Shown here: positions 26,218-35,689 of the stretch, one piece after another
Layout: each line of letters begins with the position of its first letter
How positions within the stretch are numbered: position 1 is the stretch's first letter
Source: an uncultured Brachyspira sp.
GTDB lineage: Bacteria > Spirochaetota > Brachyspiria > Brachyspirales > Brachyspiraceae
Direction of reading: 5' to 3'
Assembly: GCF_910578695.1 (NCBI RefSeq)
Contig: NZ_CAJTQJ010000001.1
Span: forward strand, 1 to 64,000
DNA: 64,000 bases
The notes under the pieces: generated by a model
The model's input: the letters and a program-made list of their open reading frames with translations, nothing else
What the model was told of the DNA's origin: nothing
Databases searched by the model: none
Translations under genes and position numbers: made by a program

Positions 26218-27294
26218 TTATCCTGCATAATCTATTTTTATATCTATATTATCAAATTTACTCAAGTCCATATACAAATTTTCTTTAATACTATTAACTT
26301 TATTATACAATTTTTTAGAAAATAATTGAATAGTTAATAAATATTTCTCATTTTTTATGATATTTATTTTACATATTTCTTTATCATTATCATACATCAC
26401 AAAACTAAATTTATTATTTTTATCATTATTATCATCTTTAATTATATAAAGCAATACCTCTTTTAATTCATCATCTATCATAAACAGCATAGGAAACATA
26501 AATACAGGCTCTTTCAAATTTCTATTCTTCTTATTTGAAGATAAAATTTTCAAAAGCAATGTAATCATATCAGAATTATCAGAAGATAATTCGCCTTGAA
26601 GCATATCAAAGAGCATAAACCATATACTAAAATCAGCATTTGTATTTATATAGTTATTTAAATCTTCTGCTGTATCAGCATCATTTCTATGAATAACACT
26701 GTCAGCAAGCATTACTAATATTTCGGTTATTTCAGTATTTTTGTTAGAGTTTTTTATAGCATTAATAATATCATTAAATTGTTTAAAAATATTTCCAAAG
26801 CTATTTATTTCTTTTACTGTTAAATATACTCCGTTAGACATTGCATTTAATATAAACTTTTTTTTATTAATATCCAAATCAGGAAGATATTTTAATATAG
26901 TTTCAAAATATCTGATATTTTCATTACTTGGTTTTATGCCTTTTTGAGAAAGCATAGAAGAAATTTCTGAATTATTTTTTATTATATCAATTAATACATT
27001 TTGATTATTTTGATTATTTTTATTTTGTATGCTTTCTCTAGCCTCTTTCAAACTTTCTGCATTTTTAAGTATCGTTAAAGTTATCTCTCCGTTTTTTTTA
27101 CTTACAAGAGCAAATCCCTTATCAGTCATACCATTTTTGAATAATGCTGTCAATTTATTTCCCATAATATTTATTAATGCCCTATCATTATCCAATTTTC
27201 TCATTATAGAATATCTTACAATATCACCGTCTTTGATTTGAGTATTATTTTTATTTACTGAAATATTAAAATATTTATTGTTTATATTAAGCAT
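26218..27294 (-). CDS. FliK-like / YlqG-like protein
   Basis: A 358-residue soluble protein. The start (KDGDIVRYSIMRKLDNDRALINIMGNKLTALFKNG, read in parts) resembles the N-terminal domain of hook-length-control-like proteins found next to FlhB-tail genes. The middle is rich in Asn and Ile. The C-terminal 100 residues form beta-rich sequence as in the FliK tail. Possibly a hook-length or export-switch factor, inferred from synteny. No ribosome site is visible, and a promoter (27301-27328) would place the transcript start at or next to the ATG. Confidence 0.6.
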   Translation of the reverse strand: MLNINNKYFNISVNKNNTQIKDGDIVRYSIMRKLDNDRALINIMGNKLTALFKNGMTDKGFALVSKKNGEITLTILKNAESLKEARESIQNKNNQNNQNVLIDIIKNNSEISSMLSQKGIKPSNENIRYFETILKYLPDLDINKKKFILNAMSNGVYLTVKEINSFGNIFKQFNDIINAIKNSNKNTEITEILVMLADSVIHRNDADTAEDLNNYINTNADFSIWFMLFDMLQGELSSDNSDMITLLLKILSSNKKNRNLKEPVFMFPMLFMIDDELKEVLLYIIKDDNNDKNNKFSFVMYDNDKEICKINIIKNEKYLLTIQLFSKKLYNKVNSIKENLYMDLSKFDNIDIKIDYAG

Positions 27295-27300
27295 AATATT

Positions 27301-27328
27301 CTTATATGCTTTTTTTATAATTTGTCAA
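27301..27328 (-). promoter_or_regulatory. Promoter directly abutting the FliK-like start
   Basis: On the minus strand TTGACA (27328-27323), 16 bases, TATAAG (27306-27301). The -10 box ends six bases before the ATG, which suggests a leaderless transcript. Confidence 0.5.
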
Positions 27329-27346
27329 TAGCATATCATTTTTTTA

Positions 27347-27373
27347 TAAAGTAAATTTTTATACTTCCGAATA
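27347..27373 (+). promoter_or_regulatory. Sigma-28-like promoter before fliK
   Basis: TAAA (27347-27350), 15 bases, then TCCGAATA (27366-27373). This resembles the flagellar sigma-28 consensus TAAA-N15-GCCGATAA, keeping the CCGA core. It lies about 37 bases before the fliK start. Confidence 0.5.
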
Positions 27374-27409
27374 TCAATATAATAGTAATAATAAATTAGG
27401 AAGTAAATT

Positions 27410-29011
27410 ATGATAAACGGATTAGGAAATTCATTATCTTTTGCTGATTCTAATGTTTCATCAAATAATAATGCATATAGTTCAAATAATTACGGCTATG
27501 ATGATTCTTTTGCTAATATGTTAAATAAAATGCAAACGGATTATTCCTATTCTTCAAGTGTTTCTAATAAAATAGAAAAACATATACAATATGAATATGA
27601 AGAAAAGAACTATGAAGAAAGCAATGCAGCAGTAGAAAATTATAATAGCTATGATGATTATAATATATACAGCACAGAAGAAGCTAATAAGCAGGAATAT
27701 TCTAAAGAAAGCCAAGATAATAAAATAAATAATGAAATAGATAATAATTCAAATAAAACTGATGATAAAAAAGCTGCCAAAATTGAAGAAGAAAAAACTG
27801 AAAATCAAACTGATGAGATAAATATTTCCTATAATGAAAGTAATGATACTGAAGAAAATATAACTGATGATAATATATCTGCTAAAGAAAAGTTAGCTTT
27901 AACAAAAGAAAAAGCAAAACTCATTTTACAAAATACTTTTAATAACAAAAAAACTGAAATCAAAGAAGATAAAGAAATAAATAATAAAGAAATTAATGCT
28001 GAAGAAAATATATTTGCTAAAACAGATAAAAAAATAAATACAAAAAATTCTGAAGAGATAGAAAATATTAAAAAACAGATAGAATCTTTAAATGCTGAAG
28101 AATTAAGCGAAGATGATAAAAAAGAATTGGAAGATTTAATAGAATCTTTAGAAAATCTAAAGGCTATGATAGAAAATGATGATAAAATGCTCTTAACTGA
28201 AGATACTGAAAATAATAAAGAAAGCATTGAAATAAATAATATTAACTCTTCTGATAATAAAGAAATAAAAATAGTTTCAAATAAAGATAATGACAAAAAT
28301 ATAGAAACAAAAAATATTAATGATATAAATAAAGATATTAACGATATAAATATAGAAGATATTAATAATAATATTGATATGCATATAGAAAATAAATATG
28401 CAGATAAAAAAGATACTCTTGAAATTAAAAATAATAACAGCACTGTAAATAATACCATTTCAGATGATAAAGGTGTAGAACTTACAATAATAAATATGAA
28501 AGATTCCCCAGACAGTGCCAATTTAAAAGGATATAATCATTATAATAATAATGTATCAAAAACTCATAATAGCACAAATATTGCTGATAATATGATAAAA
28601 TTCCAAGATTTAATGGGCAGACTTGTAGAAAAAGCACAGGTTGCTGTTAATAATGGAAAGAGCGAAGTATTGATGAGTCTTAATCCTGAATATTTAGGAA
28701 AAATAAGATTAAAAATCAGTATGGACGGAGATAATTTAATAGGAAAAATATTTGTTGATAATGCAGATATTAAAGATATCTTCACTAAAAATTTGGATAC
28801 GGTTATAACTTCATTGAGCGAAATAGGTATTAATATAGAAGGCTTTGATGTAATGCTTAGACAGGATATGCATAATGACGGAGGATTTGAAGAAGAATTA
28901 GCAAATATACAAAATAGATTTGCTTCTGAAAATGCAGACAGCATTGAAGAGATAAAAACGGATATAAAGGCATATATAGTGCCTGAAAGAAAATTGAATT
29001 TGCTTATTTAA
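27410..29011 (+). CDS. fliK: Flagellar hook-length control protein FliK
   Basis: A 533-residue protein. The first 390 residues are low-complexity, rich in N, E, K and D with long helical runs, as expected for a disordered ruler. The C-terminal domain (about 400-510) is the conserved Flg_hook fold: KSEVLMSLNPEYLGKIRLKI, then GKIFVDNADIKDIF and LSEIGINIEGFDVMLR. FliK measures hook length and switches export specificity through FlhB. AGGAAG precedes ATG. It is followed by flgD, and a sigma-28-like promoter lies upstream. Confidence 0.9.
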   Translation: MINGLGNSLSFADSNVSSNNNAYSSNNYGYDDSFANMLNKMQTDYSYSSSVSNKIEKHIQYEYEEKNYEESNAAVENYNSYDDYNIYSTEEANKQEYSKESQDNKINNEIDNNSNKTDDKKAAKIEEEKTENQTDEINISYNESNDTEENITDDNISAKEKLALTKEKAKLILQNTFNNKKTEIKEDKEINNKEINAEENIFAKTDKKINTKNSEEIENIKKQIESLNAEELSEDDKKELEDLIESLENLKAMIENDDKMLLTEDTENNKESIEINNINSSDNKEIKIVSNKDNDKNIETKNINDINKDINDINIEDINNNIDMHIENKYADKKDTLEIKNNNSTVNNTISDDKGVELTIINMKDSPDSANLKGYNHYNNNVSKTHNSTNIADNMIKFQDLMGRLVEKAQVAVNNGKSEVLMSLNPEYLGKIRLKISMDGDNLIGKIFVDNADIKDIFTKNLDTVITSLSEIGINIEGFDVMLRQDMHNDGGFEEELANIQNRFASENADSIEEIKTDIKAYIVPERKLNLLI

Positions 29012-29072
29012 TATGTTTATTAGGTTTATATAATAAAAAATATAAAAAATAATTTTGCAAGGGAGTGTATAA

Positions 29073-29867
29073 ATGATATCAGCAGATGCTTTAAGAATGT
29101 CAGACAGAGAAATAAAAATACTAAAACAGGAAGTAGGTGCTTTCAATTTGCAGCATAATTTTGAGAGAGATCCTACGCAAAACTCTTTAGGTAAAGATGC
29201 TTTTTTGAAACTCCTTACAACACAAATGAGCCATCAGGACCCTCTTTCTCCAATGGATAATAAAGATATGATAGCACAGCTAGCACAATTCTCTTCATTA
29301 GAACAGATGACTGAAGTTAATAAAAATCTTGAATCTATGAAAAATTTTTATTCAAGCCAAACAGGTTATTCTATGCTTGGTAAAAGTGTTGAAATTATGG
29401 ACGAGGCTGGAAACAGATTCTTAGGACCTGTTGAAATGGTTATGGAAAATGATACAGGCGTAGCCCTTGCCGTAAGAACAGATAGCGGACTTATAACTGT
29501 TCGTCCTGAAGATGTTATGATAGTACATTCAAACGGCAATTTAATGGCTTCTGAGACTGCTGCTGTTTCAAGTATTAGAGAAGCACAAAGCGAAGATGAG
29601 GCTTCTAAAGTATTTGAATCTTCTTTAATAGATAAAGCTAATATTATAAGACCTTCAGGAGATGAAGATAATTCTGACGGAGTTAATAATGAATTCGGAG
29701 ATATGAGAGCTGCTATTGAGACAGAGATGAATAATGCTTCTCAAAGTGAAATTTCAAAAACTGATAATGCAAATCTCAATAAAGCAGAAAAAACTCAGGG
29801 AATGCTTAAAGCAGAAGAAGCATTGATGAGCAGTAAAGAAGACGGAAATAAATCAATAAAAAAATAA
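29073..29867 (+). CDS. flgD: Flagellar hook capping protein FlgD
   Basis: A 264-residue protein. The N-terminal FlgD motif is clear: LGKDAFLKLLTTQMSHQDPL, then MDNKDMIAQLAQFSSLEQM. The central part (GKSVEIMDEAGNRFLGPVEM) begins the beta domain. The last 90 residues are an acidic, low-complexity tail not usual in FlgD. It caps the growing hook so that hook subunits can assemble. GGGAG precedes ATG and an intrinsic terminator follows. Confidence 0.93.
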   Translation: MISADALRMSDREIKILKQEVGAFNLQHNFERDPTQNSLGKDAFLKLLTTQMSHQDPLSPMDNKDMIAQLAQFSSLEQMTEVNKNLESMKNFYSSQTGYSMLGKSVEIMDEAGNRFLGPVEMVMENDTGVALAVRTDSGLITVRPEDVMIVHSNGNLMASETAAVSSIREAQSEDEASKVFESSLIDKANIIRPSGDEDNSDGVNNEFGDMRAAIETEMNNASQSEISKTDNANLNKAEKTQGMLKAEEALMSSKEDGNKSIKK

Positions 29868-29895
29868 TATTTTATGTTATAAAATAAACAAAAAA

Positions 29896-29920
29896 AGCTC
29901 CTTAAATAAGGGGCTTTTTT
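29896..29920. terminator. Bidirectional terminator after flgD
   Basis: AGCTCCTT pairs with AAGGGGCT (8 bp, one G-T pair), flanked by A-run and T-run. It serves fliK-flgD and the convergent lipoprotein gene. Confidence 0.85.
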
Positions 29921-29929
29921 ATTTATAAT

Positions 29930-30340
29930 TTAATAAACTTTCTTTGTCAGTTTATCAGCTGTGTATTTTTCATCTGCCTCTTGTATAATCAAAGAAACAT
30001 TTACATTTTCATTTCCGTCAAATGTCATAGAAAATATCAATAAAGAATTGCTTTCATTTTTCATAGAAAAATAACTTTTATCATCTATCTTTGAAATATT
30101 ATCAAAAATAAACTCTAAGAAATCAGATTTAAATATTACTGATGAATCTTTATTTACTATTAAGGTAATATCTTTTTCTTCAGAAGTGCCATAATAAATA
30201 GATTCCTTTTTACCTTTTCCTTGATATATTCCTTCATATTTTGAAAGTATGCCATTTAAATTATTTACAGGATTATTTTCAGCACAGGAAAATATAAATA
30301 ATAAAGTTATTAATAATAAATATTTCATTTTTTTAATCAT
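29930..30340 (-). CDS. Putative lipoprotein
   Basis: About 136 residues starting MIKKMKYLLLITLLFIFSC, a lipoprotein signal with a lipobox ending in Cys followed by AENNP. The mature part is a small beta-rich domain (YEGIYQGKGKKESIYYG; SVIFKSDFLEFIF), like the short extracytoplasmic lipoproteins common in spirochaetes. The frame extends upstream to 30394, but that would put charged residues before the signal; ATG at 30340 or 30328 fits better. Function unknown. Confidence 0.65.
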   Translation of the reverse strand: MIKKMKYLLLITLLFIFSCAENNPVNNLNGILSKYEGIYQGKGKKESIYYGTSEEKDITLIVNKDSSVIFKSDFLEFIFDNISKIDDKSYFSMKNESNSLLIFSMTFDGNENVNVSLIIQEADEKYTADKLTKKVY

Positions 30341-30417
30341 TATAATCATTTTTTTAATTATTATGCTTATATATAATACATTATAATAAAACAAATTAAT
30401 TATAAAAATGTAATTTT

Positions 30418-30825
30418 TCAGCTTTTTAAATAATCTATAAATCTTTTAGGAAGATATACATTATCATAATCAGATTTTAAAGCTTCTCTGAAAAGCTCAG
30501 CCATTTCTTCAACTTTAAAACCTGCTATGCCGCAGCCTATCTCAGTTACTAAAAACTTCAAATCTTTATGCTCCAAAGTAAATTCCAAAAACTTATCAGC
30601 ATATTTTTTTATTTCAGATACTGACATTTTACCGCTTTTAGTATAATCGACTGTAGGTATAGCAAAAGTTTTTCCCTGAAGCCCGAATGCCTGTCCGTAT
30701 ACAGCACCGAAATTCATTGCAAATCTGGCAGCTCCTCCGCTATGTGCCCCCTGAGTATTGCTTCCGAATACAAATACTTCATTATCTTTTAATTCTTTTA
30801 TATTATTAGATGCTATTCTCTCCAT
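30418..30825 (-). CDS. A1S_2505-like conserved protein
   Basis: A 135-residue protein with FVFGSNTQGAHSGGAARFAM, GAVYGQAFGLQGKTFAIPT and VTEIGCGIAGFK, a pattern shared by small proteins often labelled phage-associated (A1S_2505 type). The glycine-rich loops suggest a nucleotide-like ligand, but activity is not known. CGGAG precedes ATG. It is 25 bases from a DUF1232 membrane gene, both on minus. Confidence 0.75.
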   Translation of the reverse strand: MERIASNNIKELKDNEVFVFGSNTQGAHSGGAARFAMNFGAVYGQAFGLQGKTFAIPTVDYTKSGKMSVSEIKKYADKFLEFTLEHKDLKFLVTEIGCGIAGFKVEEMAELFREALKSDYDNVYLPKRFIDYLKS

Positions 30826-30849
30826 AATAAAAACTCCGTATAATTATTA

Positions 30850-31230
30850 TCAAAATAATACAGCAAGAAAATATATTATTATCATCATAACAAAGCTAGT
30901 AATAACTATGGATAATATAATATTTTTTATTATTGTATTAATAATGGGGTTATAAGAAAAATCAGCTTTCTTTAAGCCGTAATATAATGCTATAGATAAA
31001 AGCAGTATATCATCTAATTTTCCTATAGGTATTCTGTCTGGAATCAAGTCTATAGGAGAAAAAGTATAAATTACAGCCAAAATAAATAAAATCCAATATG
31101 TTAATTTATTTTTCTTCTTTTGATGTTTTTTATATGCTTTATACTTTCTGTATATTCCGTCTTCACCTAATATTTCAATATCTTCTTCATTTATTTCTGC
31201 ATAATATTCTTTATTATTCTTATTTTCCAT
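30850..31230 (-). CDS. YkvA-like (DUF1232) membrane protein
   Basis: A 126-residue protein. The DUF1232 motif is WILFILAVIYTFSPIDLIPD followed by IPIGKLDDILLLSIALYYGL. A second hydrophobic segment lies near the C-terminus, so it has two or three membrane passes. The N-terminal 40 residues are charged. Function of the family is not settled. Confidence 0.85.
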   Translation of the reverse strand: MENKNNKEYYAEINEEDIEILGEDGIYRKYKAYKKHQKKKNKLTYWILFILAVIYTFSPIDLIPDRIPIGKLDDILLLSIALYYGLKKADFSYNPIINTIIKNIILSIVITSFVMMIIIYFLAVLF

Positions 31231-31383
31231 AAAAATTTAAAACTTTATTTCATTATAAAACTATTAAAGCATAAAAATTATCATAATATTTTATAATTAT
31301 ATAATATATGCATAAATAGTCAATTAATAATATTCAAAAGAAAAATTTTATAAGTCTTATAAAACAAAAAATATTTTTTATTA

Positions 31384-31412
31384 TTGATTTTATAATATCA
31401 ATCTGTTAATAT
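31384..31412 (+). promoter_or_regulatory. Putative promoter of the epimerase gene
   Basis: TTGATT (31384-31389), 17 bases, TAATAT (31407-31412). The -10 box lies inside a perfect palindrome. Confidence 0.4.
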
Positions 31413-31418
31413 TAACAG
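31403..31418. promoter_or_regulatory. 16-base perfect palindrome, operator candidate
   Basis: CTGTTAATATTAACAG reads the same on both strands and covers the predicted -10 box of the following gene. This is the usual place for a repressor site. No adjacent regulator gene is seen. Confidence 0.45.
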
Positions 31419-31471
31419 AAAATCTTATTTTGATTCTAAATAATTTTTATAAGTAATCTAAAGGAATTTTT

Positions 31472-32653
31472 ATGAGTAATTTAAAGAAGTTAAAAGACGA
31501 ATACCTTAATATGTTAAAAAACAATATTATACCATTTTGGCTAAAGAACGGACTTGATAATAAATACGGAGGATACTATACAGCATTAGACAGAAAAGGC
31601 GGTATTATAGAAACTGATAAATCTGTATGGTTTCAAGGAAGATTTGCTTGGGTATTATCAACTCTTTATGCTGACTTTGAACAGAAACAGGAATATATTG
31701 ATGCGGCAAAATCAGGAATAGATTTTTTAGAGAAATATTGTTTTGACAGAGCAGGCGACGGAAGAATGTTTTTCAGAGTTGCAGAAGACGGAAAGCCTAT
31801 TATAAAGAGATTAAGATACTACTATTCAGAAACATTCTGCTTAATAGCTATGGCTGCATATTCAAGGGCAAGCGGAGATAAAAGCTATATTAAAAAGGCG
31901 AGAGATATATTAGATAATATAGACAGATATCAAAAAGACAAACTTCTAATACCTAAATTCAATTCAGAAAACAGACCTTCTATAGCTTTCGGACCTCCTA
32001 TGATAATGCTTGCTACTATTCAGGAATTAAGAAAGGCGGATTCTGAAAATAAAGATTATTATAATAAATACATAGATAATCTTCTATCTAATATACAATT
32101 ATTCTTATACGAAGATAAAAAAGCAGTACTTGAACAATGCAATGCAGACGGCACTTTGCAAGATCATTTTGAAGGAAGATTATTAAACCCAGGCCATGCT
32201 ATAGAATCATCATGGTTTATATTAAGAGAATCAATAGAGAGAAATCATAATGAAAAATTAAAAGCATTAGGACTTAAAATATTTGATTGGATGTGGGAAT
32301 GGGGCTGGGATAAAGAGTACGGCGGTATTATTCAATATATGGATGTACTTGGAAAGCCTAAAAGCGAATATCATCATGATATGAAATTTTGGTGGCCTCA
32401 AACTGAAGCTGCCATTGCTGCTTTATACTGCTATTATTTTACTAAGGATAATAAATATTTAGAAAAACATAATATGGTTAAAGAATATACTAAAAAATTC
32501 ATTGATGAAAAATACGGCGAATGGTTCGGATATTTACATAGAGACGGCAGAATATCCACTGACTTAAAAGGAAATATGTATAAAGGACCTTTTCATATAC
32601 CTAGAATGTATATGAAATGTGCTGAAATAATAGATGCTATTAATAATTTTTAA
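31472..32653 (+). CDS. AGE family epimerase (N-acylglucosamine/cellobiose 2-epimerase type)
   Basis: A 393-residue (alpha/alpha)6-barrel protein. WFQGRFAWVLSTLY, RYYYSETFCLIAMAAYSRA, LNPGHAIESSWFILRE, WGWDKEYGGIIQYMD, HHDMKFWWPQTEAAIAA and GPFHIPRMYMKC are the conserved segments with catalytic His and Arg residues. The family epimerises N-acetylglucosamine to N-acetylmannosamine or acts on cellobiose or mannose; sequence does not settle which. AAGGA precedes ATG. Single gene with its own promoter. Confidence 0.88.
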   Translation: MSNLKKLKDEYLNMLKNNIIPFWLKNGLDNKYGGYYTALDRKGGIIETDKSVWFQGRFAWVLSTLYADFEQKQEYIDAAKSGIDFLEKYCFDRAGDGRMFFRVAEDGKPIIKRLRYYYSETFCLIAMAAYSRASGDKSYIKKARDILDNIDRYQKDKLLIPKFNSENRPSIAFGPPMIMLATIQELRKADSENKDYYNKYIDNLLSNIQLFLYEDKKAVLEQCNADGTLQDHFEGRLLNPGHAIESSWFILRESIERNHNEKLKALGLKIFDWMWEWGWDKEYGGIIQYMDVLGKPKSEYHHDMKFWWPQTEAAIAALYCYYFTKDNKYLEKHNMVKEYTKKFIDEKYGEWFGYLHRDGRISTDLKGNMYKGPFHIPRMYMKCAEIIDAINNF

Positions 32654-32834
32654 TAAAAATATAATTATTTAATAAATACTATACTTTTATTTGAATTACT
32701 TTTAAAATAAGTTTTATAAAAGGCTAATTTAATAAAATTTATAAATACTTTTTATATAATAAAATATATTTGTAATTTAAATTACTATAAGTTAAAATAA
32801 TATCACATTTTCATTTTAAGGTTTTTATATAAAA

Positions 32835-33917
32835 ATGTATGTAATTGATAATATAAAAAATACAATTATAAAAGGCGATTCGATAGAAGAATTAAAAAAA
32901 ATACCAAATGACAGCATAGATTTAATATTTGCAGACCCTCCTTATTATATGCAGACAGAAGGAGAACTTTTAAGAACTAATGGAAGTAAATTTAATGGCG
33001 TTGATGATGAATGGGATAAATTTGACAGCTTTGAAGATTATGATAATTTTTCTGCTAATTGGTTAAAAGAATGCCGAAGAATATTAAAAATTACAGGAAG
33101 TATTTGGGTGATAGGTTCATTTCAAAATATATTCCGAATAGGAAAAATAATGCAGGATTTAGGTTTTTGGATATTAAATGATATAATATGGAGCAAAACT
33201 AATCCTGTTCCAAATTTCAAAGGCACTAGATTTTGCAATGCTCATGAAACACTAATATGGTGCGGTAAAAACAAAAATACAAAATATACTTTCAATTATA
33301 AAACTATGAAGCATTTAAATAATGATAAACAAGATAAAAGTGTTTGGAATATATCTCTTTGTACAGGAAATGAAAGATTAAAAGATAAATATGGAAATAA
33401 AGTACATTCTACGCAAAAACCTGAAGAACTTTTATTTAAAATTATTCTTTCTTCTTCAAAACCTTATGATATAGTATTAGATCCTTTTTTTGGGACAGGC
33501 ACTGCAGGTGCTATTGCCAAAAAATTATCAAGAAATTATATAGGAATAGAAAGAGAGGATAAATATATTTATTATGCTAAAGAGCGTATAAAAAATACAG
33601 AGATAGAAATGACAAATTTAATAAATCTTGATTATGAAGTAAAACCTCCTAAAGTATCTATAAAGGCTCTTATAAAAAAAGGATATTTAAAGCCTAATCA
33701 AAAGCTATATACAAAAAAAGGAGATGAAATTTGTCAATTAAAAGAAAATGGAAATGTTGAAAATGAACTTGGAAATTTTTCTATACATCAAATGAGTGCT
33801 AAATTACAGAATTTATCAAAATATAATGGCTGGAATTATTTTTATACATATTATAACGATGCATTTATGCCTATAGATGAATTAAGATACATTTATGCAG
33901 GGGATAATAATGAATGA
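32835..33917 (+). CDS. HinfI-type adenine DNA methyltransferase
   Basis: A 360-residue beta-class methyltransferase. DPPY lies at residues 34-37 (LIFADPPYYMQTEGELLRTN) and the SAM motif DPFFGTGTAGA near 220. WVIGSFQNIFRIG, NPVPNFKGTRFCNAHETLIW and HSTQKPEELL match M.HinfI closely as I recall that sequence. A C-terminal RAMA-type domain follows (KALIKKGYLKPNQKLY; SIHQMSAKLQNLSKYNGWNY). M.HinfI methylates adenine in GANTC; the same target is inferred. It overlaps the endonuclease start by eight bases. Confidence 0.92.
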   Translation: MYVIDNIKNTIIKGDSIEELKKIPNDSIDLIFADPPYYMQTEGELLRTNGSKFNGVDDEWDKFDSFEDYDNFSANWLKECRRILKITGSIWVIGSFQNIFRIGKIMQDLGFWILNDIIWSKTNPVPNFKGTRFCNAHETLIWCGKNKNTKYTFNYKTMKHLNNDKQDKSVWNISLCTGNERLKDKYGNKVHSTQKPEELLFKIILSSSKPYDIVLDPFFGTGTAGAIAKKLSRNYIGIEREDKYIYYAKERIKNTEIEMTNLINLDYEVKPPKVSIKALIKKGYLKPNQKLYTKKGDEICQLKENGNVENELGNFSIHQMSAKLQNLSKYNGWNYFYTYYNDAFMPIDELRYIYAGDNNE

Positions 33918-34722
33918 TAATATTAATATAAAAAATATTATAAATGAAGCAGTATGCAATATTATAAAAAAATCAAGCAGTAAAGATAAAATAGATAAAC
34001 TTAATTCTAAACATAATCTAAAAATGCATTTCATACCAAAAAGATATAGAATATTCGGCGGATTACTTCAAAGTATGAATATACAATTCGGAAATTTTAT
34101 TGAAGAGCTTATGAAAATAATAATATCTAATGAAGAAAAGTATAAAATTATAGATGAATACAGCGGTAAGAAAAGCAATAAATTTAAAATTTCTAAGTCT
34201 AATGAAACTAGAATAGATAATTATATAACAGATTGTCAAACTGCTTTCAATACTTATGAGCAATTGGAAAATGCATTTAAGAATTTGCAAAAAGAAATAC
34301 TAAATGATATAAAAAATAATACAGAAAATATAAATAATTCATTTGAACATGATATAGATTTGCTTTTTGAAGATAAAGAAACTAGTATTATTTATTATCT
34401 TGAAATTAAATACAATGATGATCATGATACTGGTAAATTTGTAGATATTAATAGAAAATTTATAAAGACTTTTGCATATCTTTCTAATGAGTTTAAAACA
34501 AGAAAAATTATGCCTATTTTGTTTTTCTTTAATAATAAAAAAATGAAAGGCAACATTTATATACCAGAAGATTCAAACATAAGAAGAGGTAAAAAATTCT
34601 TTGATGAGTTTTTATCAATAAACTATGATAATATAGATAATTATTTACAAAATCTATCTGAGAGCATTGAAGTACTAAAAATGTTTGATGATTTATACAA
34701 AAAAATTATGAGCATTAAATAA
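33910..34722 (+). CDS. HinfI-type restriction endonuclease
   Basis: About 270 residues. HDIDLLFEDKETSIIYYLEIKYNDD carries a D...ExK catalytic pattern (read in parts) of the PD-(D/E)xK fold; the N-terminal half is helical with FGNFIEELMKIII. The start ATG at 33910 overlaps the methyltransferase stop and has AGGGG nine bases upstream; an earlier ATG at 33895 has none. Coupling to the HinfI-like methylase makes it the cognate nuclease, probably cutting unmethylated GANTC. The frame is intact, so the system may be active. Confidence 0.82.
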   Translation: MNDNINIKNIINEAVCNIIKKSSSKDKIDKLNSKHNLKMHFIPKRYRIFGGLLQSMNIQFGNFIEELMKIIISNEEKYKIIDEYSGKKSNKFKISKSNETRIDNYITDCQTAFNTYEQLENAFKNLQKEILNDIKNNTENINNSFEHDIDLLFEDKETSIIYYLEIKYNDDHDTGKFVDINRKFIKTFAYLSNEFKTRKIMPILFFFNNKKMKGNIYIPEDSNIRRGKKFFDEFLSINYDNIDNYLQNLSESIEVLKMFDDLYKKIMSIK

Positions 34723-34779
34723 TAATTAATTTAAATATATTGATAATAAAAGATACATTTTATTTTTATAAGGAAGTTT

Positions 34780-35598
34780 ATGTCATCTTTAAGAAAGGAA
34801 TTAGAAAAAAGAGAATTTGAAACTTTAGATTTGTTTACTATTTCTTTTTCTTTATTTAGATATAATTTTGCTAACTTTTTAATATTAGCTTTAATATATT
34901 CTCTGCCTTTAATATTAATAGGAATATATTTTCCTATACCAGCCATTGATGCTGCAAATATGAAAAATTTGAATGAATTGGCTGATTGGTTAAGAAATGA
35001 TGCTGCAATTGGCTTTTATATAAATATATTATTTTCTTGGTTTTTAGATACTATATCTGTTATATCGGTATCATTATTAACAGAGAGATTAATTTATGGA
35101 AGTATTAAAAGTGCTTCTTGGGCTATTATAAAAAGTTTTAAATTTTTAATTCCTGCATTATTTACAGCTTTTATATATTTTGTATTGGTATTTCTAGGGC
35201 TTACATTTTTTATAGTTCCAGGTATAGCATTAATAGTATTTTTTGTATTTTTCAAAAATATTTGTACTTTAAGGCATACTTGGGGAATAAATGCTTTAAG
35301 ATATTCATATTACTTAGTAAAGCCGAAATTTTTTAAAACATTATTTATATTGGGATTTATATTCTTTTTTCAGCAGGTATTTGCAATAACATTTTTTCCA
35401 GCTTCTATAGAAAATAGAGAGAATTTATTATCATTTTTTATTGCTATGATAGTACTTCATATATTTGATATATATTTTAAAATTATTATTGCCTTATTCT
35501 TTTTAAATAGGGATTATATAAGCAGCATATATGTATATGATGAAGATAAAGAAGATGATAAAGATAATAATAAAGACAAAGAAGATAATATAAAATAA
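34780..35598 (+). CDS. Multi-pass membrane protein of unknown function
   Basis: A 272-residue protein with about six hydrophobic helices between residues 25 and 245 and a highly charged, D/K/E-rich tail (YDEDKEDDKDNNKDKEDN). The layout resembles DUF975/YciC-type integral membrane proteins, but I cannot name the family firmly. AAGGAAG precedes ATG. It is a single gene converging on the DUF4241 gene. Confidence 0.6.
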   Translation: MSSLRKELEKREFETLDLFTISFSLFRYNFANFLILALIYSLPLILIGIYFPIPAIDAANMKNLNELADWLRNDAAIGFYINILFSWFLDTISVISVSLLTERLIYGSIKSASWAIIKSFKFLIPALFTAFIYFVLVFLGLTFFIVPGIALIVFFVFFKNICTLRHTWGINALRYSYYLVKPKFFKTLFILGFIFFFQQVFAITFFPASIENRENLLSFFIAMIVLHIFDIYFKIIIALFFLNRDYISSIYVYDEDKEDDKDNNKDKEDNIK

Positions 35599-35689
35599 AT
35601 GCTGTACAGATTTTATATTTAATTACTGCTTAAATATTAATTATTATAAACAGCGAAACTAATTGTCAGCTATTTATGAAGCAATTTAA

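Noticed and set aside
27829..28944. Long minus-strand frames opposite fliK
   Set aside because: Antisense shadows of N/E/K-rich fliK; the Ser/Phe/Leu composition is typical of such shadows.
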